From: Bacteroidota bacterium
GTDB taxonomy: Bacteria > Bacteroidota > Bacteroidia > Chitinophagales > Chitinophagaceae
Assembly: GCA_003175695.1 (NCBI GenBank)
Contig: PSRA01000080.1
Location: 1-59,696, forward strand
DNA length: 59,696 bases
Direction: 5' to 3'
Shown here piece after piece: positions 27,401 to 37,293 of this stretch. Position numbers and translations under genes: made by a program. The notes beneath the pieces were generated by a model. That model was not told the DNA's origin and made no database searches. It saw nothing but the letters and a program-made list of their open reading frames with translations. Within the stretch, counting starts at the first letter, position 1. Each line of letters begins with the position of its first letter.

Positions 27401-30400
27401 AGCTAACTGATTTACATTTTCTGTCAGATTTTTCCAAATCCCGGAGGCACCTGGCACACTGGCCTGACCGCCGAGTCTGCCATCTACACCCACCTCACGG
27501 GCAACAGTGGTTACCTGATCGGCGAAAAGTGCGAGCGTGTCGATCATTTCATTGATCGTATCGATTAGTTGGGCAACTTCTCCGCGCGAAACAATAGCAA
27601 GTTTTTGTTTCAGGTTACCAGTAGCGACGGAGGTAACCACTTTGGCAATTCCACGCACCTGGTTGGTGAGATTAGACGCCATCATGTTTACACTATCGGT
27701 AAGATCTTTCCAGGTTCCGGCAACACCTCTTACTTCAGCCTGACCTCCCAATTTTCCTTCTGTACCCACTTCTCTTGCAACACGGGTTACTTCAAATGCG
27801 AAAGAAGTCAATTGTTCCACCATGGTGTTGATGGTATTCTTCAGATCGAGAATTTCTCCTTTGACGTCGATGGTAACGGTTTTCGACAAATCACCACTGG
27901 CAACGGCTTTGGTTACTTCTGCAATATTTCTCACCTGTGCCGTAAGGTTACCAGTCATTTGATTTACTGAGTCAGTCAAATCTTTCCATGTCCCTGCCAC
28001 GCCTGGCACAAATGCCTGCCCTCCCAATTTACCGTCTGTTCCGACTTCACGAGCAACGCGTGTTACCTCCGAGGCAAATGCGCGAAGCTGGTCAACCATC
28101 GTGTTGAGTGTTTCTTTCAATTGCAATATCTCACCGCGAACATCAACCGTAATTTTTTTAGACATATCACCGTTAGCCACTGCAACAGCAACTTCTGCAA
28201 TATTTCTTACCTGCGCCGTCAGGTTACCGGCCATTTGGTTCACCGAATCCGTCAGATCTTTCCATGTCCCTGCAACTCCGGGCACAAAAGCTTGTCCACC
28301 CAATTTTCCGTCTGTACCTACTTCTCTTGCCACGCGGGTTACTTCAGACGCGAAGCCTCTTAATTGATCGACGAGTGTATTGATAGTATTTTTTAGTTCG
28401 AGAATTTCTCCCTGCACATCCACTGTAATCTTTCGGGAAAGGTCGCCATTCGCAACAGCAGTAGTTACTTCAGCAATATTTCGCACCTGCGATGTGAGGT
28501 TGCTCGCCATTTTATTTACACTGTCTGCAAGGTCTTTCCAGGTTCCGCCAACGCCGGGAACATCTGCCTGCCCACCTAATTTTCCTTCCGATCCTACTTC
28601 GCGAGCCACGCGCGTCACTTCCGATCCAAATGAATTCAACTGGTCCACCATCGTGTTGATGGTATTTTTAAGTTCGAGGATCTCACCGCGAACATCAACC
28701 GTAATTTTTTTCGAGAGATCACCCTTGGCAACTGCCGTCGTCACTTCTGCGATATTACGCACCTGTGCCGTAAGATTGCTGGCCATCCCGTTTACTGAAT
28801 CAGTAAGATCCTTCCAAACACCACCCACCCCTTCCACTGTTGCCTGGCCACCGAGTTTACCCTCTGATCCAACTTCGCGCGCAACACGGGTAACTTCCGA
28901 AGCAAAGCCGCGTAACTGATCTACCATGGTGTTGATGGTATTCTTGAGTTCGAGAATTTCACCTTTAACATCCACATCGATTTTTCTGGACAAGTCACCG
29001 GTTGCGACGGCAGTCGTGACTTCCGCAATGTTTCTCACCTGCGAAGTGAGGTTACTTGCCATGATATTGACGCTGTCTGTGAGGTCCTTCCAGGTTCCTG
29101 CCACACCAGGAACATCTGCCTGGCCGCCCAATTTTCCTTCGGATCCCACTTCACGCGCAACGCGGGTAACTTCTGATCCAAATGAATTCAGCTGGTCCAC
29201 CATCGTGTTGATGGTATTTTTTAATTCAAGGATCTCTCCTTTTACATCCACAGTAATTTTTCTTGACAAATCACCCTTCGCTACGGCCGTCGTTACTTCT
29301 GCGATGTTTCTTACCTGGCCAGTTAAATTGCTCGCCATTTGATTTACTGAGTCGGTCAGATCTTTCCATGTTCCTGCAACTCCTTTCACTTGTGCTTGTC
29401 CTCCCAATTTTCCTTCAGTACCGACTTCCAATGCCACGCGCGTTACTTCCGAAGAAAATGAATTCAACTGATCCACCATGGTGTTGATGGTGTTCTTTAA
29501 TTCGAGAATTTCTCCCTTTACATCCACAGTAATTTTTCTCGACAGATCACCTTTGGCCACAGCTGTAGTTACTTCTGCAATATTTCTTACCTGGCCTGTC
29601 AGGTTGCTTGCCATCTGGTTGACAGAATCAGTAAGATCTTTCCAAACGCCCCCTACTCCTTTTACTTTGGCTTGCCCGCCAAGTTTTCCCTCAGAACCTA
29701 CTTCGCGCGCAACACGCGTAACTTCTGCTGAGAAAGAGTTTAGTTGATCCACCATCGTATTGATGGTATTTTTTAATTCGAGAATTTCACCTTTTACATC
29801 CACTGTAATTTGTCTGGACAAGTCGCCTTTTGCTACTGCTGTCGTTACTTCCGCGATATTTCTCACCTGGCCTGTCAGGTTGCTTGCCATTTGATTCACC
29901 GAGTCAGTCAGGTCCTTCCAAACACCACCCACGCCCTTAACCTGTGCCTGGCCGCCCAGTTTGCCTTCTGTGCCCACTTCCAATGCAACGCGGGTAACTT
30001 CGGAAGAGAAAGAATTTAATTGATCCACCATCGTATTGATGGTGTTCTTTAATTCAAGAATTTCTCCTTTTACATCCACCGTGATCTTCTTGGACAAATC
30101 GCCCTTTGCAACAGCTGTCGTCACTTCTGCAATATTTCTTACCTGGCCTGTGAGGTTGCTTGCCATCTGGTTGACGGAATCAGTCAGGTCTTTCCAAGTA
30201 CCTGCAACTCCCTTCACTTTTGCTTGTCCTCCTAATTTACCCTCCGAACCTACTTCACGCGCGACACGCGTAACTTCCATGGAGAACAGGTTAAGTTGTT
30301 TAACCATATCGTTCACCTCCTTGGCAATCCTGGCAAATTCTCCCTGGAGAATGTGACCACTTATTTCAAGTGGCATTTCCTGTGAAAGATTTCCTTTGGC

Positions 30401-30871
30401 CACGCAACTTATTACGTGTGCAATTTCTATTGTGGGGTGAACAAGGTCTGATATAAGTGCATTCAACGCATCGACACCGGTGCTCCAGCTTCCTTTGGCA
30501 TTTGGAACTTCTATTCTTTGTGTAAGTTTTCCCTGGTTACCGATGGTATTACTGGCGCGCGTAAATTCATGCATCATTTTTTCATTCAGCAAAATGATGT
30601 CGTTTAATGTGTCGCAAATTTTACCATTCAAACCGACTTGGTCGATGGGCATGCGCACGTTAAAATTTCCGTTCTTCATCTCGGTAAGCACTTTGAACAA
30701 TTGCTTATCAAGCCCCTGAACTATCGTTTCCTGGGTATATCCGAATTCCGGGACTGGAAAGGATTTTGCCTTAGCTTTCTTAGTTGGTCTTTTAGCTTTG
30801 GTTGAAGGACTGGAAATGCGCGCACGATGACCGTTAGCCGTGCGGCTGGTTTTGGGCTTGGTATAACTCAT
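24428..30871 (-). CDS. Giant soluble hybrid histidine kinase with an eleven-unit HAMP array
   Basis: 2147 residues with no membrane segment. A basic disordered N terminus (1-40) is followed by degenerate HAMP-like units (45-198), eleven 92-residue HAMP units (199-1210), a GAF domain (about 1220-1375), a coiled coil (1380-1450), HisKA with His1460 in '[20 protein letters not shown]', HATPase_c (about 1565-1690), then three receivers with acceptors Asp1809, Asp1931 and Asp2078. No Hpt domain, so the phosphorelay partner must be elsewhere. The poly-HAMP layout is that of group III hybrid kinases (fungal Nik1/Os1 type), which sense osmotic or mechanical stress through the array. Followed 12 nt later by a receiver-kinase gene. 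Confidence 0.95.
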   Translation of the reverse strand: MSYTKPKTSRTANGHRARISSPSTKAKRPTKKAKAKSFPVPEFGYTQETIVQGLDKQLFKVLTEMKNGNFNVRMPIDQVGLNGKICDTLNDIILLNEKMMHEFTRASNTIGNQGKLTQRIEVPNAKGSWSTGVDALNALISDLVHPTIEIAHVISCVAKGNLSQEMPLEISGHILQGEFARIAKEVNDMVKQLNLFSMEVTRVAREVGSEGKLGGQAKVKGVAGTWKDLTDSVNQMASNLTGQVRNIAEVTTAVAKGDLSKKITVDVKGEILELKNTINTMVDQLNSFSSEVTRVALEVGTEGKLGGQAQVKGVGGVWKDLTDSVNQMASNLTGQVRNIAEVTTAVAKGDLSRQITVDVKGEILELKNTINTMVDQLNSFSAEVTRVAREVGSEGKLGGQAKVKGVGGVWKDLTDSVNQMASNLTGQVRNIAEVTTAVAKGDLSRKITVDVKGEILELKNTINTMVDQLNSFSSEVTRVALEVGTEGKLGGQAQVKGVAGTWKDLTDSVNQMASNLTGQVRNIAEVTTAVAKGDLSRKITVDVKGEILELKNTINTMVDQLNSFGSEVTRVAREVGSEGKLGGQADVPGVAGTWKDLTDSVNIMASNLTSQVRNIAEVTTAVATGDLSRKIDVDVKGEILELKNTINTMVDQLRGFASEVTRVAREVGSEGKLGGQATVEGVGGVWKDLTDSVNGMASNLTAQVRNIAEVTTAVAKGDLSKKITVDVRGEILELKNTINTMVDQLNSFGSEVTRVAREVGSEGKLGGQADVPGVGGTWKDLADSVNKMASNLTSQVRNIAEVTTAVANGDLSRKITVDVQGEILELKNTINTLVDQLRGFASEVTRVAREVGTDGKLGGQAFVPGVAGTWKDLTDSVNQMAGNLTAQVRNIAEVAVAVANGDMSKKITVDVRGEILQLKETLNTMVDQLRAFASEVTRVAREVGTDGKLGGQAFVPGVAGTWKDLTDSVNQMTGNLTAQVRNIAEVTKAVASGDLSKTVTIDVKGEILDLKNTINTMVEQLTSFAFEVTRVAREVGTEGKLGGQAEVRGVAGTWKDLTDSVNMMASNLTNQVRGIAKVVTSVATGNLKQKLAIVSRGEVAQLIDTINEMIDTLALFADQVTTVAREVGVDGRLGGQASVPGASGIWKNLTENVNQLAQNLTTQVRSISEVASAVTKGDLTRMIRVEAKGEVEALKDTINQMIANLRATTLRNQEQDWLKSNLAKFTQMLQGQKDLKTVAQRILSELAQVVSAHYGAFYILNQEDERQYLKLNLFAAYGYKSDRNIPTEFAIGEGLVGQVAFEKERIILSNVPANYIKISSGLGRAKPSNLIILPVLFENSVKAVIELASLDVFSETHLDFLSQLTESIGIVLNTIEANTRTEELLTQSQSLAGELKIQQEELRRTNDELQDKAVLLAKQKNEVEAKNKEVEEARRSLEEKAEQLTLTSKYKSEFLANMSHELRTPLNSLLILAQQLYENAEGNLTDKQIRYARTIHSCGDDLIQLINDILDLSKIESGFITTNISTVRFAEIANFAETTFKPISEARHLRFTIETDHNLPVSLETDLQRLNQIIKNLLSNSFKFTEKGEVSLRIYEANRAWKSGIPSLDNADKVVAFAISDTGIGIPMEKQNIIFEAFQQAEGSTSRKYGGTGLGLSISRGLAELLGGTIELESYPSKGSTFTLYLPIENVTGVISKEAPESLTAYHKLHLGSGNGDIDTLLNALQIPTNSDAAAGLNIVSEMINDTGDDRNNIQPHDKILLIVEDDIRFGKIIIEKAHEWGLKAVVATNYLEVLDYIARFTPVAITLDVKLPDTSGWKVLDLLRNDLNYRHIPIHLISGEENRDLAIRRGARSFLLKPLETESLNELFDDIVSLSKKELRQILVVEDNELESSQISKILMSENTKVNIVPTGRQAMEETKMSDYDCIILDYTLPDISGQELIDYVSENKNRLTPVIIYSAKDFNKKEFHRLNRNSNSVLLKGVNSLELLLEETILQLHLNHKDLPHEKKKIIENIRLKNDILTGKNILVVDDDVRNLFALTTVFERYNMNVVTAESGKEAIAIINDEKQKIEMVLMDIMMPEMDGYETTQKIRREHKNSTLPIIAVTAKAMKGDRQKCIEAGASDYITKPLKIDQLLSLMRIWFYK
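27242..30277 (-). repeat. Eleven tandem 276-bp repeats encoding HAMP units
   Basis: Codons 199-1210 are eleven consecutive 92-codon units beginning (E/Q)VT(R/T)VA, each with 'GKLGGQA' or 'GRLGGQA', a WK(D/N)LT segment and (for units 1-9) an 'EIL(E/Q/D)LK' helix. Units 1-4 are almost identical at protein level; 5-9 are close; 10 and 11 are more diverged. Synonymous DNA differences exist, so protein-level selection or gene conversion, not just recent duplication, keeps them alike. A site for recombination-driven copy-number change and for misassembly. Confidence 0.95.
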
Positions 30872-31514
30872 CAGAATAAATTTTGGCAGTTAAGTGTTAT
30901 GATGCGCTATTTTGATTTCGCCCAAGGATAAGGAAATGGGCGAACCGCGGTGAGGAAATACAATTCAAAAATGTATGCCAGTTTTCTGAACACTTAGTTT
31001 TCAGTCACTTAGAGGAGGCTAGGGAAAGTTCGTGTAATTAATTCCACATTTTGGGGAGGGATAAAATAATAGGGAGCTTAAAGTCGGGAGTTAGATTGGA
31101 TGATAGTAAAGTCCTGAAAAAACACCCTGTCCCGGATCCAGCATCCTGCTTCCTTTATAATCGAAGATCCAGACCCGCCATCCGGCATCCTGCACCAAAC
31201 CACCTGTAAGTGGTATTGATTATAATGGACGGCCAAAATATCTTTACAAAACGGGTTTGTGAATGGTTTGGCACAATCAAAGGCAGCAGCAATGCTGCCT
31301 TTCCTATTTGAAAGAAGCAAAACCGGATAATCGAATCAAAATGGTGTGGGAATAAATCCAGAATAAAAAAGAAATGGAAAGAGTATATAAGAATCTACCC
31401 GGAAAACATGTCAATGATCTTTTCCCCATGCAATACCGGTGATGAAGATTCAATATAGTATCCGGTATCCTGTTTCAAGTATTTGGTGTCTAGTGACGAG
31501 TCTCCGACTCCGGG
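30872..31514. other. 643-bp gap: repeats and a hairpin
   Basis: No credible gene; the minus-strand frame at 31078-31320 is low-complexity. Several degenerate 'ATCC(A/G)GCATCCTG' units occur: GGATCCAGCATCCTGC (from 31134), CATCCGGCATCCTGC (from 31180) and ATCCGGTATCCTG (from 31459). The left end should hold the promoter of the HAMP kinase, and the hairpin at 31279 may end the transcript coming from the cytochrome gene. Confidence 0.5.
31279..31302 (-). terminator. Possible terminator after the cytochrome c gene
   Basis: AAAGGCAGCA (31279-31288) and TGCTGCCTTT (31293-31302) form a perfect 10-bp stem with a 4-nt loop. It lies 213 nt after the minus-strand cytochrome gene and has only a short T-run, so termination is plausible but not certain. 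Confidence 0.45.
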
Positions 31515-31919
31515 CTATTTCCTCGCCGCTTTCACGTCCCCAGGAGTTACAGCCGCTCCTTTATTCTTCCAGGAATTTCTTATGTAATTCAAAACATCAC
31601 TTACTTGTTCGTCCGTCAAATCAAATCCATTCATTGGCGTCGTGTAGCTCTTGCCGTTAACCTTCATCTCCATGTTTGCTCCATACAAAACCTGCTGAAT
31701 TGATCTCTTCTTGTCTGCCATCAGGTAATCCGCCTGGGCCAAAGGGGGATAGACTCCTTCAACCCCCGTCCCTTGTTCCATGTGGCAGGATAAACAATAA
31801 GCCGTGTACACATCCTTGCCTCTTGCTATGCTAGCCTTCAAATCGAATTTTTGAGTCGCGTGAAAAGAAGAAAGCAAAATAACACCCAATGAGACGCAAA
31901 GCAGGATCTTTATTTTCAT
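31515..31919 (-). CDS. c-type cytochrome
   Basis: 134 residues from ATG 31919 (the frame opens earlier, but this start gives a clean signal peptide 'MKIKILLCVSLGVILLSSFH'). One heme-binding motif CLSCH ('YTAYCLSCHMEQGTGVEGVY'), with a probable distal Met in 'YTTPMNGFDLTDEQVSDVLN'. It is a class I monoheme cytochrome of the periplasm. It directly follows the molybdenum hydroxylase subunits and probably takes electrons from their Fe-S clusters into the respiratory chain. Confidence 0.88.
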   Translation of the reverse strand: MKIKILLCVSLGVILLSSFHATQKFDLKASIARGKDVYTAYCLSCHMEQGTGVEGVYPPLAQADYLMADKKRSIQQVLYGANMEMKVNGKSYTTPMNGFDLTDEQVSDVLNYIRNSWKNKGAAVTPGDVKAARK

Positions 31920-32003
31920 ATTAATGGAGGAATGTAAACAATAAATTATTTCTTTACAGAACAAGCAGGCAAATATAACTATCAGGACGATCCGAAAACC
32001 GCA

Positions 32004-34172
32004 TCACACTTCATCCAGGTTGAATGGTAATTTCCTGATTCTTTTGCCTGTCAAATCATAAATTGCATTGCATAGTGCGGGTGCAAATGGAGGTAGCGCG
32101 GGTTCTCCCACGCCACCAGGTCTCTCATCATTTTCCGCAATGTGCACTTCAATTTCCGGAATATCGGGGATTCTGGGCATTTTGTATTTGTCGAAATTTC
32201 TTTCGACTGCCATTCCATCCTCAAAATGTGTTTCATGTTTTATCGCGGCGCCCAACGCCATCACTATACTGCCTTCTACCTGGGCCCGTATGATGTCGGG
32301 ATTGACATACCATCCACAATCCATAAGCGCATATACCTTGTCGATTTTCACTTTGCCCCCAGCATTCCTGGACACCTTTACTACCTCACCAACTATACTT
32401 TCAAAGCATTCTGTGATGGCTACACCCCACCCTTCATTTTTTCCCCGCGATTTCCAATTTGTAATTTCTTCCAGCTGGTCGATCAAAGCCTGATACCTAT
32501 CATTATCAAGGTGCATCCGCCTGAAATCCATAGGGTCTTTTCCTGCTGCGTGAGCGAGTTCGTCCATAAAACTTTCATAGGCAAATCCATTCGTCGACGC
32601 ATACACGGAGCGCCACCACATGACAGGAATAGGTGAAACGGTTGGAATATCACCAAAACTATAGTTCGGAATTGATTCGAAATATGCTTTAAGAAAACCT
32701 TCAACTGTACTTCCATTGTAAGCCGTCCTGTCTGGATCCTTGGATTGCAGATCCATATTTTGAGCGGCCATTTTTGTTTGAAAAGCGGACAAACTTCCCT
32801 GATCATTCAAACCGGCCTTACACCCATAAACTGCACCCGGTCTGAAAGGACCTTGGGTCATATCATCTTCTCGTGTCCAGATCACTTGGACTGGCGCATT
32901 GACTGCTTTGGAAATCAAACAGGCTTCGTGCGGATAATCTGTAAAGGCCTTTCGACCGAAACCACCACCCAGGAATGTCATATTCACCACAACCTGGTCA
33001 ACTGGAATATTTAGCCTGGTACTCAAATCACTTTGAATCCAGTCTGGCGCCTGGATGGGTCCCCATACTTCGCATCGATTCTCAGTCACATTAGCCACGC
33101 AATTTACAGGCTCCATACAACTATGCGATTCGTAAGGCGTCTCATAAATCGCTTCTATTTTTTTAGTTGCTTTTTGAAATGCCTGGTCAAAATTACCTGC
33201 CGCCCGATCCATTAGAATAGGCTTTTCCAAATCTTGTCTCATTCTTTCGTATAGTTGGGCGGTACTTAAGTGCTCAAATCCACTATCATCCCATTCAACT
33301 TTCAGCAATTTTCTGCCCTGCATGGCAGCCCAGTAGCTGTCTGCTACTACTGCCACTCCTTCCTGGTCATAACCAAACACAGCTCTTGCCACTTTCATTA
33401 CTTTTTTTACACCCGGTACCTTCATTACGGCAGTGTCGTCAAAACTCTGCACTCTTCCTTTAAACCTGGGGTTGCGTTCGACAACAGCATAAAGCATTCC
33501 TGGCAATTTCTTATCGATGCCAAAGATGGCCTTGCCGTTAATTTTCGTAGGATTGTCCTGCCTGGGCATTGGTTTTCCGACCAATTTATATTCACTACGT
33601 TTCTTGAGTTGTACATTCTTCGGTGGATCCAGTTTCGAGGCAGCTTCTACCAGTTCCCCATATGCGAATTTCTTACCTGATGGCCTGTGGATCACCTGCC
33701 CGTTCTCTGCATAACATTCATCCTTATTGACATTCCATTTTTTGGCTGCGGCTTCAATAAGCATTTCTCTTGCTGTGGCGCCCGTCAAAAGTAGTCTCTT
33801 GTAAGATCCGCGAACTGTAGAACTGCCGCCGGTTACCTGGCTTCCAAATTTCTTCTGGTGGCCCGGAGCAAATTGAATATTCACCTGGTCCAGGTTGACT
33901 TCCAACTCTTCAGCAATCATTTGGGGCACCACCTGGAAAGCGCCCTGTCCCATTTCCGCTCTGTGGCTGAGCAAAGTCACCTTTCCTGTTTTATCGATGG
34001 CAATCCAACTAGTCAATTCAATGCCTTCCCCCTCAGCGGTCGTCCAATGTACTACCGCTCCCTGCTGTCCTGCCCAGGATGGAAAACAAAATCCGAGTGT
34101 CAGAGCAGCGCCGGTCAGGCTGGTATTTCGGATAAAACTTCTTCTGGAAATTTCCCGGTTACTTGTTTTCAT
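32004..34172 (-). CDS. iorB: Molybdopterin-binding aldehyde oxidase/xanthine dehydrogenase-type large subunit (IorB-like)
   Basis: 722 residues, the size of isoquinoline 1-oxidoreductase beta-subunits rather than XdhB. A Tat signal lies at the N terminus ('ISRRSFIRNTSLTGAALTLG'), so the enzyme is exported folded with its cofactor. Mo-cofactor segments include 'GGGFGRKAFTDYPHEACLIS' and 'GGVGEPALPPFAPALCNAIY' with the catalytic Glu in the GVGEP motif near the C terminus. With the 2Fe-2S subunit and cytochrome c it forms a three-part periplasmic hydroxylase of unknown aldehyde or heterocycle substrate. Encoded beside a full Mo-cofactor gene set. Confidence 0.88.
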   Translation of the reverse strand: MKTSNREISRRSFIRNTSLTGAALTLGFCFPSWAGQQGAVVHWTTAEGEGIELTSWIAIDKTGKVTLLSHRAEMGQGAFQVVPQMIAEELEVNLDQVNIQFAPGHQKKFGSQVTGGSSTVRGSYKRLLLTGATAREMLIEAAAKKWNVNKDECYAENGQVIHRPSGKKFAYGELVEAASKLDPPKNVQLKKRSEYKLVGKPMPRQDNPTKINGKAIFGIDKKLPGMLYAVVERNPRFKGRVQSFDDTAVMKVPGVKKVMKVARAVFGYDQEGVAVVADSYWAAMQGRKLLKVEWDDSGFEHLSTAQLYERMRQDLEKPILMDRAAGNFDQAFQKATKKIEAIYETPYESHSCMEPVNCVANVTENRCEVWGPIQAPDWIQSDLSTRLNIPVDQVVVNMTFLGGGFGRKAFTDYPHEACLISKAVNAPVQVIWTREDDMTQGPFRPGAVYGCKAGLNDQGSLSAFQTKMAAQNMDLQSKDPDRTAYNGSTVEGFLKAYFESIPNYSFGDIPTVSPIPVMWWRSVYASTNGFAYESFMDELAHAAGKDPMDFRRMHLDNDRYQALIDQLEEITNWKSRGKNEGWGVAITECFESIVGEVVKVSRNAGGKVKIDKVYALMDCGWYVNPDIIRAQVEGSIVMALGAAIKHETHFEDGMAVERNFDKYKMPRIPDIPEIEVHIAENDERPGGVGEPALPPFAPALCNAIYDLTGKRIRKLPFNLDEV

Positions 34173-34190
34173 TTTTTAAAAATTTCAGGT

Positions 34191-34655
34191 TCATGATTTT
34201 GCGAGTAATGCGGCAGCTTTGATAGCCTTTCGAATCCTGGGATAAGTACCGCATCGGCAAATATGTCCTTGCATGAGAAGATCAATGTCAGTATCAGTTG
34301 GATTGGGCTTACTCTTTATCAACGCTGCCGCAGCCATTATTTGTCCACTTTGACAATATCCGCATTGAGGTACCTGCTCGGCTATCCATGCCCGTTGTAC
34401 CGGATGAGAATTGTCAGGCGACAAGCCCTCTATGGTTGTTATTTTTTGACTAGCTGCAGCAGAAACGGGAATAGAACATGACCTGACCGGATTGCCATTG
34501 AAATGCACGGTGCATGCACCACACTGGGCCATGCCACAACCATATTTGGTACCGGTGAGACCAACGATGTCTCTAATTACCCATAGTAGTGGCATTTGCG
34601 GATCGGCTTCCACCGCGTGTGTGGATCCGTTAATCATTAAATTATAGGTAGCCAT
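34191..34655 (-). CDS. iorA: 2Fe-2S subunit of molybdenum hydroxylase (IorA-like)
   Basis: 154 residues from ATG 34655. It contains the plant-type ferredoxin cluster motif '[20 protein letters not shown]' and the second cluster motif '[12 protein letters not shown]' plus '[15 protein letters not shown]'. These are the two [2Fe-2S] centres of xanthine oxidase-family small subunits. No signal peptide of its own, so it would be co-exported with the Tat-signal large subunit. It precedes the large subunit by 18 nt in one operon. Confidence 0.92.
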   Translation of the reverse strand: MATYNLMINGSTHAVEADPQMPLLWVIRDIVGLTGTKYGCGMAQCGACTVHFNGNPVRSCSIPVSAAASQKITTIEGLSPDNSHPVQRAWIAEQVPQCGYCQSGQIMAAAALIKSKPNPTDTDIDLLMQGHICRCGTYPRIRKAIKAAALLAKS

Positions 34656-34742
34656 AATGCAAAATTTGGAGTGGGTCAAGTTACATATTTGTAACGAGCC
34701 TGGAAATGAAATTATATTAACGGTTTTAAATTAGAATGCGTA

Positions 34743-35657
34743 TCAACCCTCGTGCCGCTTTCCTTTGATAACATCAAATACGTGCAACACTTGGGGAAAC
34801 AGCGCCCGAATCGTTTCCTGCGCCCCTTTTACTGATCCAGGAAGAGTGATAATCAATGCAGTTCCAGCGAAGCCGGCAATGCCCCTTGAAAGCATTGCGT
34901 AAGGCGTCCTTTCTTGTCCATATCGACGTGCGGTCTCCATTAATCCCTGAATTTCCTTATCCAACAAGGGCGCGATCGCATCGGGTGTCCGATCACGCGG
35001 TGACAAACCTGTTCCTCCTGCAAACAAAGCCAGGTCATACTGATCTTTTTTCAACTGGAATACTTTTTCCTGAATCAGTTTTTCTTCGTCGGGAATGATT
35101 TCAAAAAGTGAAACTTCCAAACTATATTTTAGAAGTTGTTCGGTTATGGCAGTCCCCGTCTTGTCCTTTTCTTTGCCGGACGACACGGTGTCCGAGCAAA
35201 CAATTACCGCCACTTTTAATTCCCGCTTCTCCATATGTGCAAGATCGGATTTGCCTCCCTGCTTGAGGTTAAGCCGAATGGCGGAAATCTCAATGCCTTT
35301 GTCGAGAGGTTTGAGCATATCATAGATCGTCAGGGCTGTAATCGCTGCTCCATGCATCGCTTCTACTTCAACGCCGGTTTTGTAAATCGTATGTACTTCC
35401 ACCGTTATGATAATTTGCAATCCTTCCAACAAATAAGAAATGGAAGCAAATTCGATGGGCAAAGGGTGACAATCGGGTATTACATCGCTTGTCTTTTTGA
35501 TCGCAAAGAGTCCCGCCGCCCTCGAAAATTCAAAAACGTCACCCTTGGGAACTTTCTTTTCCCGAATCGCCTCCAGAGTTGACTCCTTCGAAAGATTGAC
35601 AATTGCCGTGGCGACAGCTTTTCGAAGAGTATTGCTTTTTTGGGTGATGTCTATCAT
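34743..35657 (-). CDS. moaCB: Bifunctional MoaC / MoaB-MogA protein (molybdopterin synthesis)
   Basis: 304 residues from ATG 35657. The N-terminal MoaC domain (about 1-150) has 'IPDCHPLPIEF' and 'MHGAAITALTIYDMLKPLDK', forming cyclic pyranopterin monophosphate with MoaA. The C-terminal MogA/MoaB domain (about 155-304) has 'VCSDTVSSGKEKDKTG' and 'GGTGLSPRDRTPDAI', which bind and adenylylate molybdopterin. The fusion is known from Bacteroidota. It lies 160 nt downstream of moaE across a repeat-bearing gap and may have a separate start of transcription. Confidence 0.92.
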   Translation of the reverse strand: MIDITQKSNTLRKAVATAIVNLSKESTLEAIREKKVPKGDVFEFSRAAGLFAIKKTSDVIPDCHPLPIEFASISYLLEGLQIIITVEVHTIYKTGVEVEAMHGAAITALTIYDMLKPLDKGIEISAIRLNLKQGGKSDLAHMEKRELKVAVIVCSDTVSSGKEKDKTGTAITEQLLKYSLEVSLFEIIPDEEKLIQEKVFQLKKDQYDLALFAGGTGLSPRDRTPDAIAPLLDKEIQGLMETARRYGQERTPYAMLSRGIAGFAGTALIITLPGSVKGAQETIRALFPQVLHVFDVIKGKRHEG

Positions 35658-35711
35658 GACCAAACTTTTGTCTTGCCGGTTTTTAACGTGTATTCAATAA
35701 TCCCCATGTGT

Positions 35712-35800
35712 ACCTATGTTCCTGTCTTCCCCATGTGCCTATGTGGAAAAAGTCTGAAACTACAGTCGGTTTCCACCACATAGGCACGTAGGAACAGGGC
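35712..35800. repeat. Intergenic repeat element with inverted arms
   Basis: GTGCCTATGTGG (35735-35746) and CCACATAGGCAC (35776-35787) are perfect 12-bp inverted repeats, with further weaker pairing outwards (CCTATGTTCCTGT on the left against AGGAACAGG on the right). The 'CCTATGT' and 'ACATAGG' wording repeats inside it. Such elements are common in gaps of this phylum; this one separates moaCB from moaE. Confidence 0.7.
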
Positions 35801-35822
35801 ACACCTGGAAATATTTCTTTAT

Positions 35823-36299
35823 TCAATTATTTTCCTTCCACTGATACGATTCATCCTCAAAGATCTCCTTTCCCCAAATGGGTAAGCCGGCTTTTATCCG
35901 CTCGACAACTTCTTCACAGGCATCAATAGCCGCTTTTCGGTGGGCAGAGGAGGTGAACACGAATAAAGAAATTTCACCCGCCTTCACTTTTCCCAGGCTA
36001 TGGTAAATATGCATACAGGTGAGGTCATAAGATCCGAAGATTGACTCCCTGATGTCGTGCATTTTCTTAAGTGCCATCTCTTCGTAGGCAGTATATTCAA
36101 TGGCAGCTACCGTTTTATCATCGATCCGGTCGCTTCGCACCTGGCCCAGGAAAATACTATGCGCCCCAATAGAGGTTTTGTCCTTGTGTGCCTCAATTTT
36201 CGCGGCTATCATCGCCGGAGTTATAGGTCCTGAAACAAAAATATTTTTGATCCTGGTTTCTTTCATTTTATTCAAAAGAATTTTTCTTCCTTCCAGCAT
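35823..36299 (-). CDS. moaE: Molybdopterin synthase catalytic subunit
   Basis: 158 residues. MoaE features: 'SIFLGQVRSD', 'AIEYTAYEEMALKKM', 'YHSLGKVKAGEISLFVFTSS' with the family-typical HRKAAIDAC segment, and the Lys in 'IWGKEIFEDESYQWKEN'. It transfers sulfur from MoaD thiocarboxylate to make molybdopterin. ATG 36299 is used because its A is shared with the last A of the moaD TAA stop (TAATG); an in-frame ATG at 36266 also exists and gives the core domain. Confidence 0.95.
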   Translation of the reverse strand: MLEGRKILLNKMKETRIKNIFVSGPITPAMIAAKIEAHKDKTSIGAHSIFLGQVRSDRIDDKTVAAIEYTAYEEMALKKMHDIRESIFGSYDLTCMHIYHSLGKVKAGEISLFVFTSSAHRKAAIDACEEVVERIKAGLPIWGKEIFEDESYQWKENN

Positions 36300-36535
36300 T
36301 AACCACCGGAATAAGGTGGCAACAATGCAATTTCGTGATCCGAATCCGATAGGGCAAAATTACCTGATATGATCTCCTGGTCCACGGCAATGAGGTAGGG
36401 CGAATGTTCAAGGGCGGGATACTTAATGTGTAGTTTCCTGACGAGTTGATCCGTGTCAGCAACCTGATCAAAACAAATTGATTCATTATTGGTCAAATCC
36501 CGAATAGGTCCGAATGTGATAACCCTGATTGCCAT
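36299..36535 (-). CDS. moaD: Molybdopterin synthase sulfur carrier subunit
   Basis: 78 residues from ATG 36535, a ubiquitin-like fold ending in 'ALLPPYSGG'. The terminal Gly-Gly is the site of adenylylation and thiocarboxylation. It overlaps moaE by one base (TAATG), so the two subunits are made together. The activating enzyme MoeB/ThiF-type is not in the window and must be encoded elsewhere. Confidence 0.95.
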   Translation of the reverse strand: MAIRVITFGPIRDLTNNESICFDQVADTDQLVRKLHIKYPALEHSPYLIAVDQEIISGNFALSDSDHEIALLPPYSGG

Positions 36536-36542
36536 AATATTT

Positions 36543-37283
36543 TCAGGCTTTTGTGAACAATAACTTATAAGAAGCAAAAAGCAACACGACGGCCAGGATA
36601 TTTTTTAACCACGACTGTTTGAACCGCAACGCCCCAAAATAGGCTCCGCAAAGGCCACCCATGAATGCAAAAATGACATAACTATACATGTTGGAGGTGA
36701 AATGAATTCCCTGGGTGAGTTGACCTGCCAGTCCCGATAATGAATTGACAAAAATAAACAGCGCACTGATGGCAGCCGTCTGTTTTTGATTCGTCCATTT
36801 CATCAATAGCAAAATGGGAGATAACAGGATTCCTCCCCCAATCCCGATCAGGCCTGACAGGAATCCAATGGCTCCGCCAATCACAAGCGACAGATAGGGA
36901 TTTGATTTCCTGGTTTGATCAACACTAAAATTGCTGAAGAATAAAAATCTTGTTACCGGAACCAATAAAAGGAGTCCCAATATTTTCTTATAAATATTCG
37001 CATCCACGATAATCATACCGCCAATGAATGACATGGGCACAGATGCAATCGCAAAAGGCAGGAATATTTTCCATAAAAAGTGCTTTCCCCGATAAAATTG
37101 AATGAAAGACGTGAGGGAGACGAAAAGGTTTAACAACAGGGCTGTTGGCTTCATTACTTCGGGGGTAATGCCAAAAATCACCATCAATGCGAGATATCCG
37201 CTGGCTCCCCCGTGTCCAACGGCAGAATAGAGAAAAGCAACAAGAAAGAGCAGGATGTAAAACAAAATCATTGTTTCTTGCAT
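36543..37283 (-). CDS. TauE/SafE-family anion permease
   Basis: 246 residues, eight likely membrane segments, with the TauE/SafE repeat features 'GLIGIGGGILLSPILLLMKW' and the N-terminal 'SAVGHGGASGYLALMVIF'. Family members export sulfite or sulfoacetate-type anions, or carry other oxyanions. It lies inside the Mo-cofactor operon, 7 nt before moaD and 10 nt after moeA, so transport of an oxyanion or sulfur species linked to cofactor synthesis is suggested by position only. No ModABC transporter is visible. Confidence 0.85.
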   Translation of the reverse strand: MQETMILFYILLFLVAFLYSAVGHGGASGYLALMVIFGITPEVMKPTALLLNLFVSLTSFIQFYRGKHFLWKIFLPFAIASVPMSFIGGMIIVDANIYKKILGLLLLVPVTRFLFFSNFSVDQTRKSNPYLSLVIGGAIGFLSGLIGIGGGILLSPILLLMKWTNQKQTAAISALFIFVNSLSGLAGQLTQGIHFTSNMYSYVIFAFMGGLCGAYFGALRFKQSWLKNILAVVLLFASYKLLFTKA

Positions 37284-37293
37284 GACAATTCAT

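Noticed and set aside
28101-30356. Plus-strand ORFs opposite the HAMP array
   Set aside because: They are shadows caused by the repeat and the strong codon bias of the minus-strand gene.
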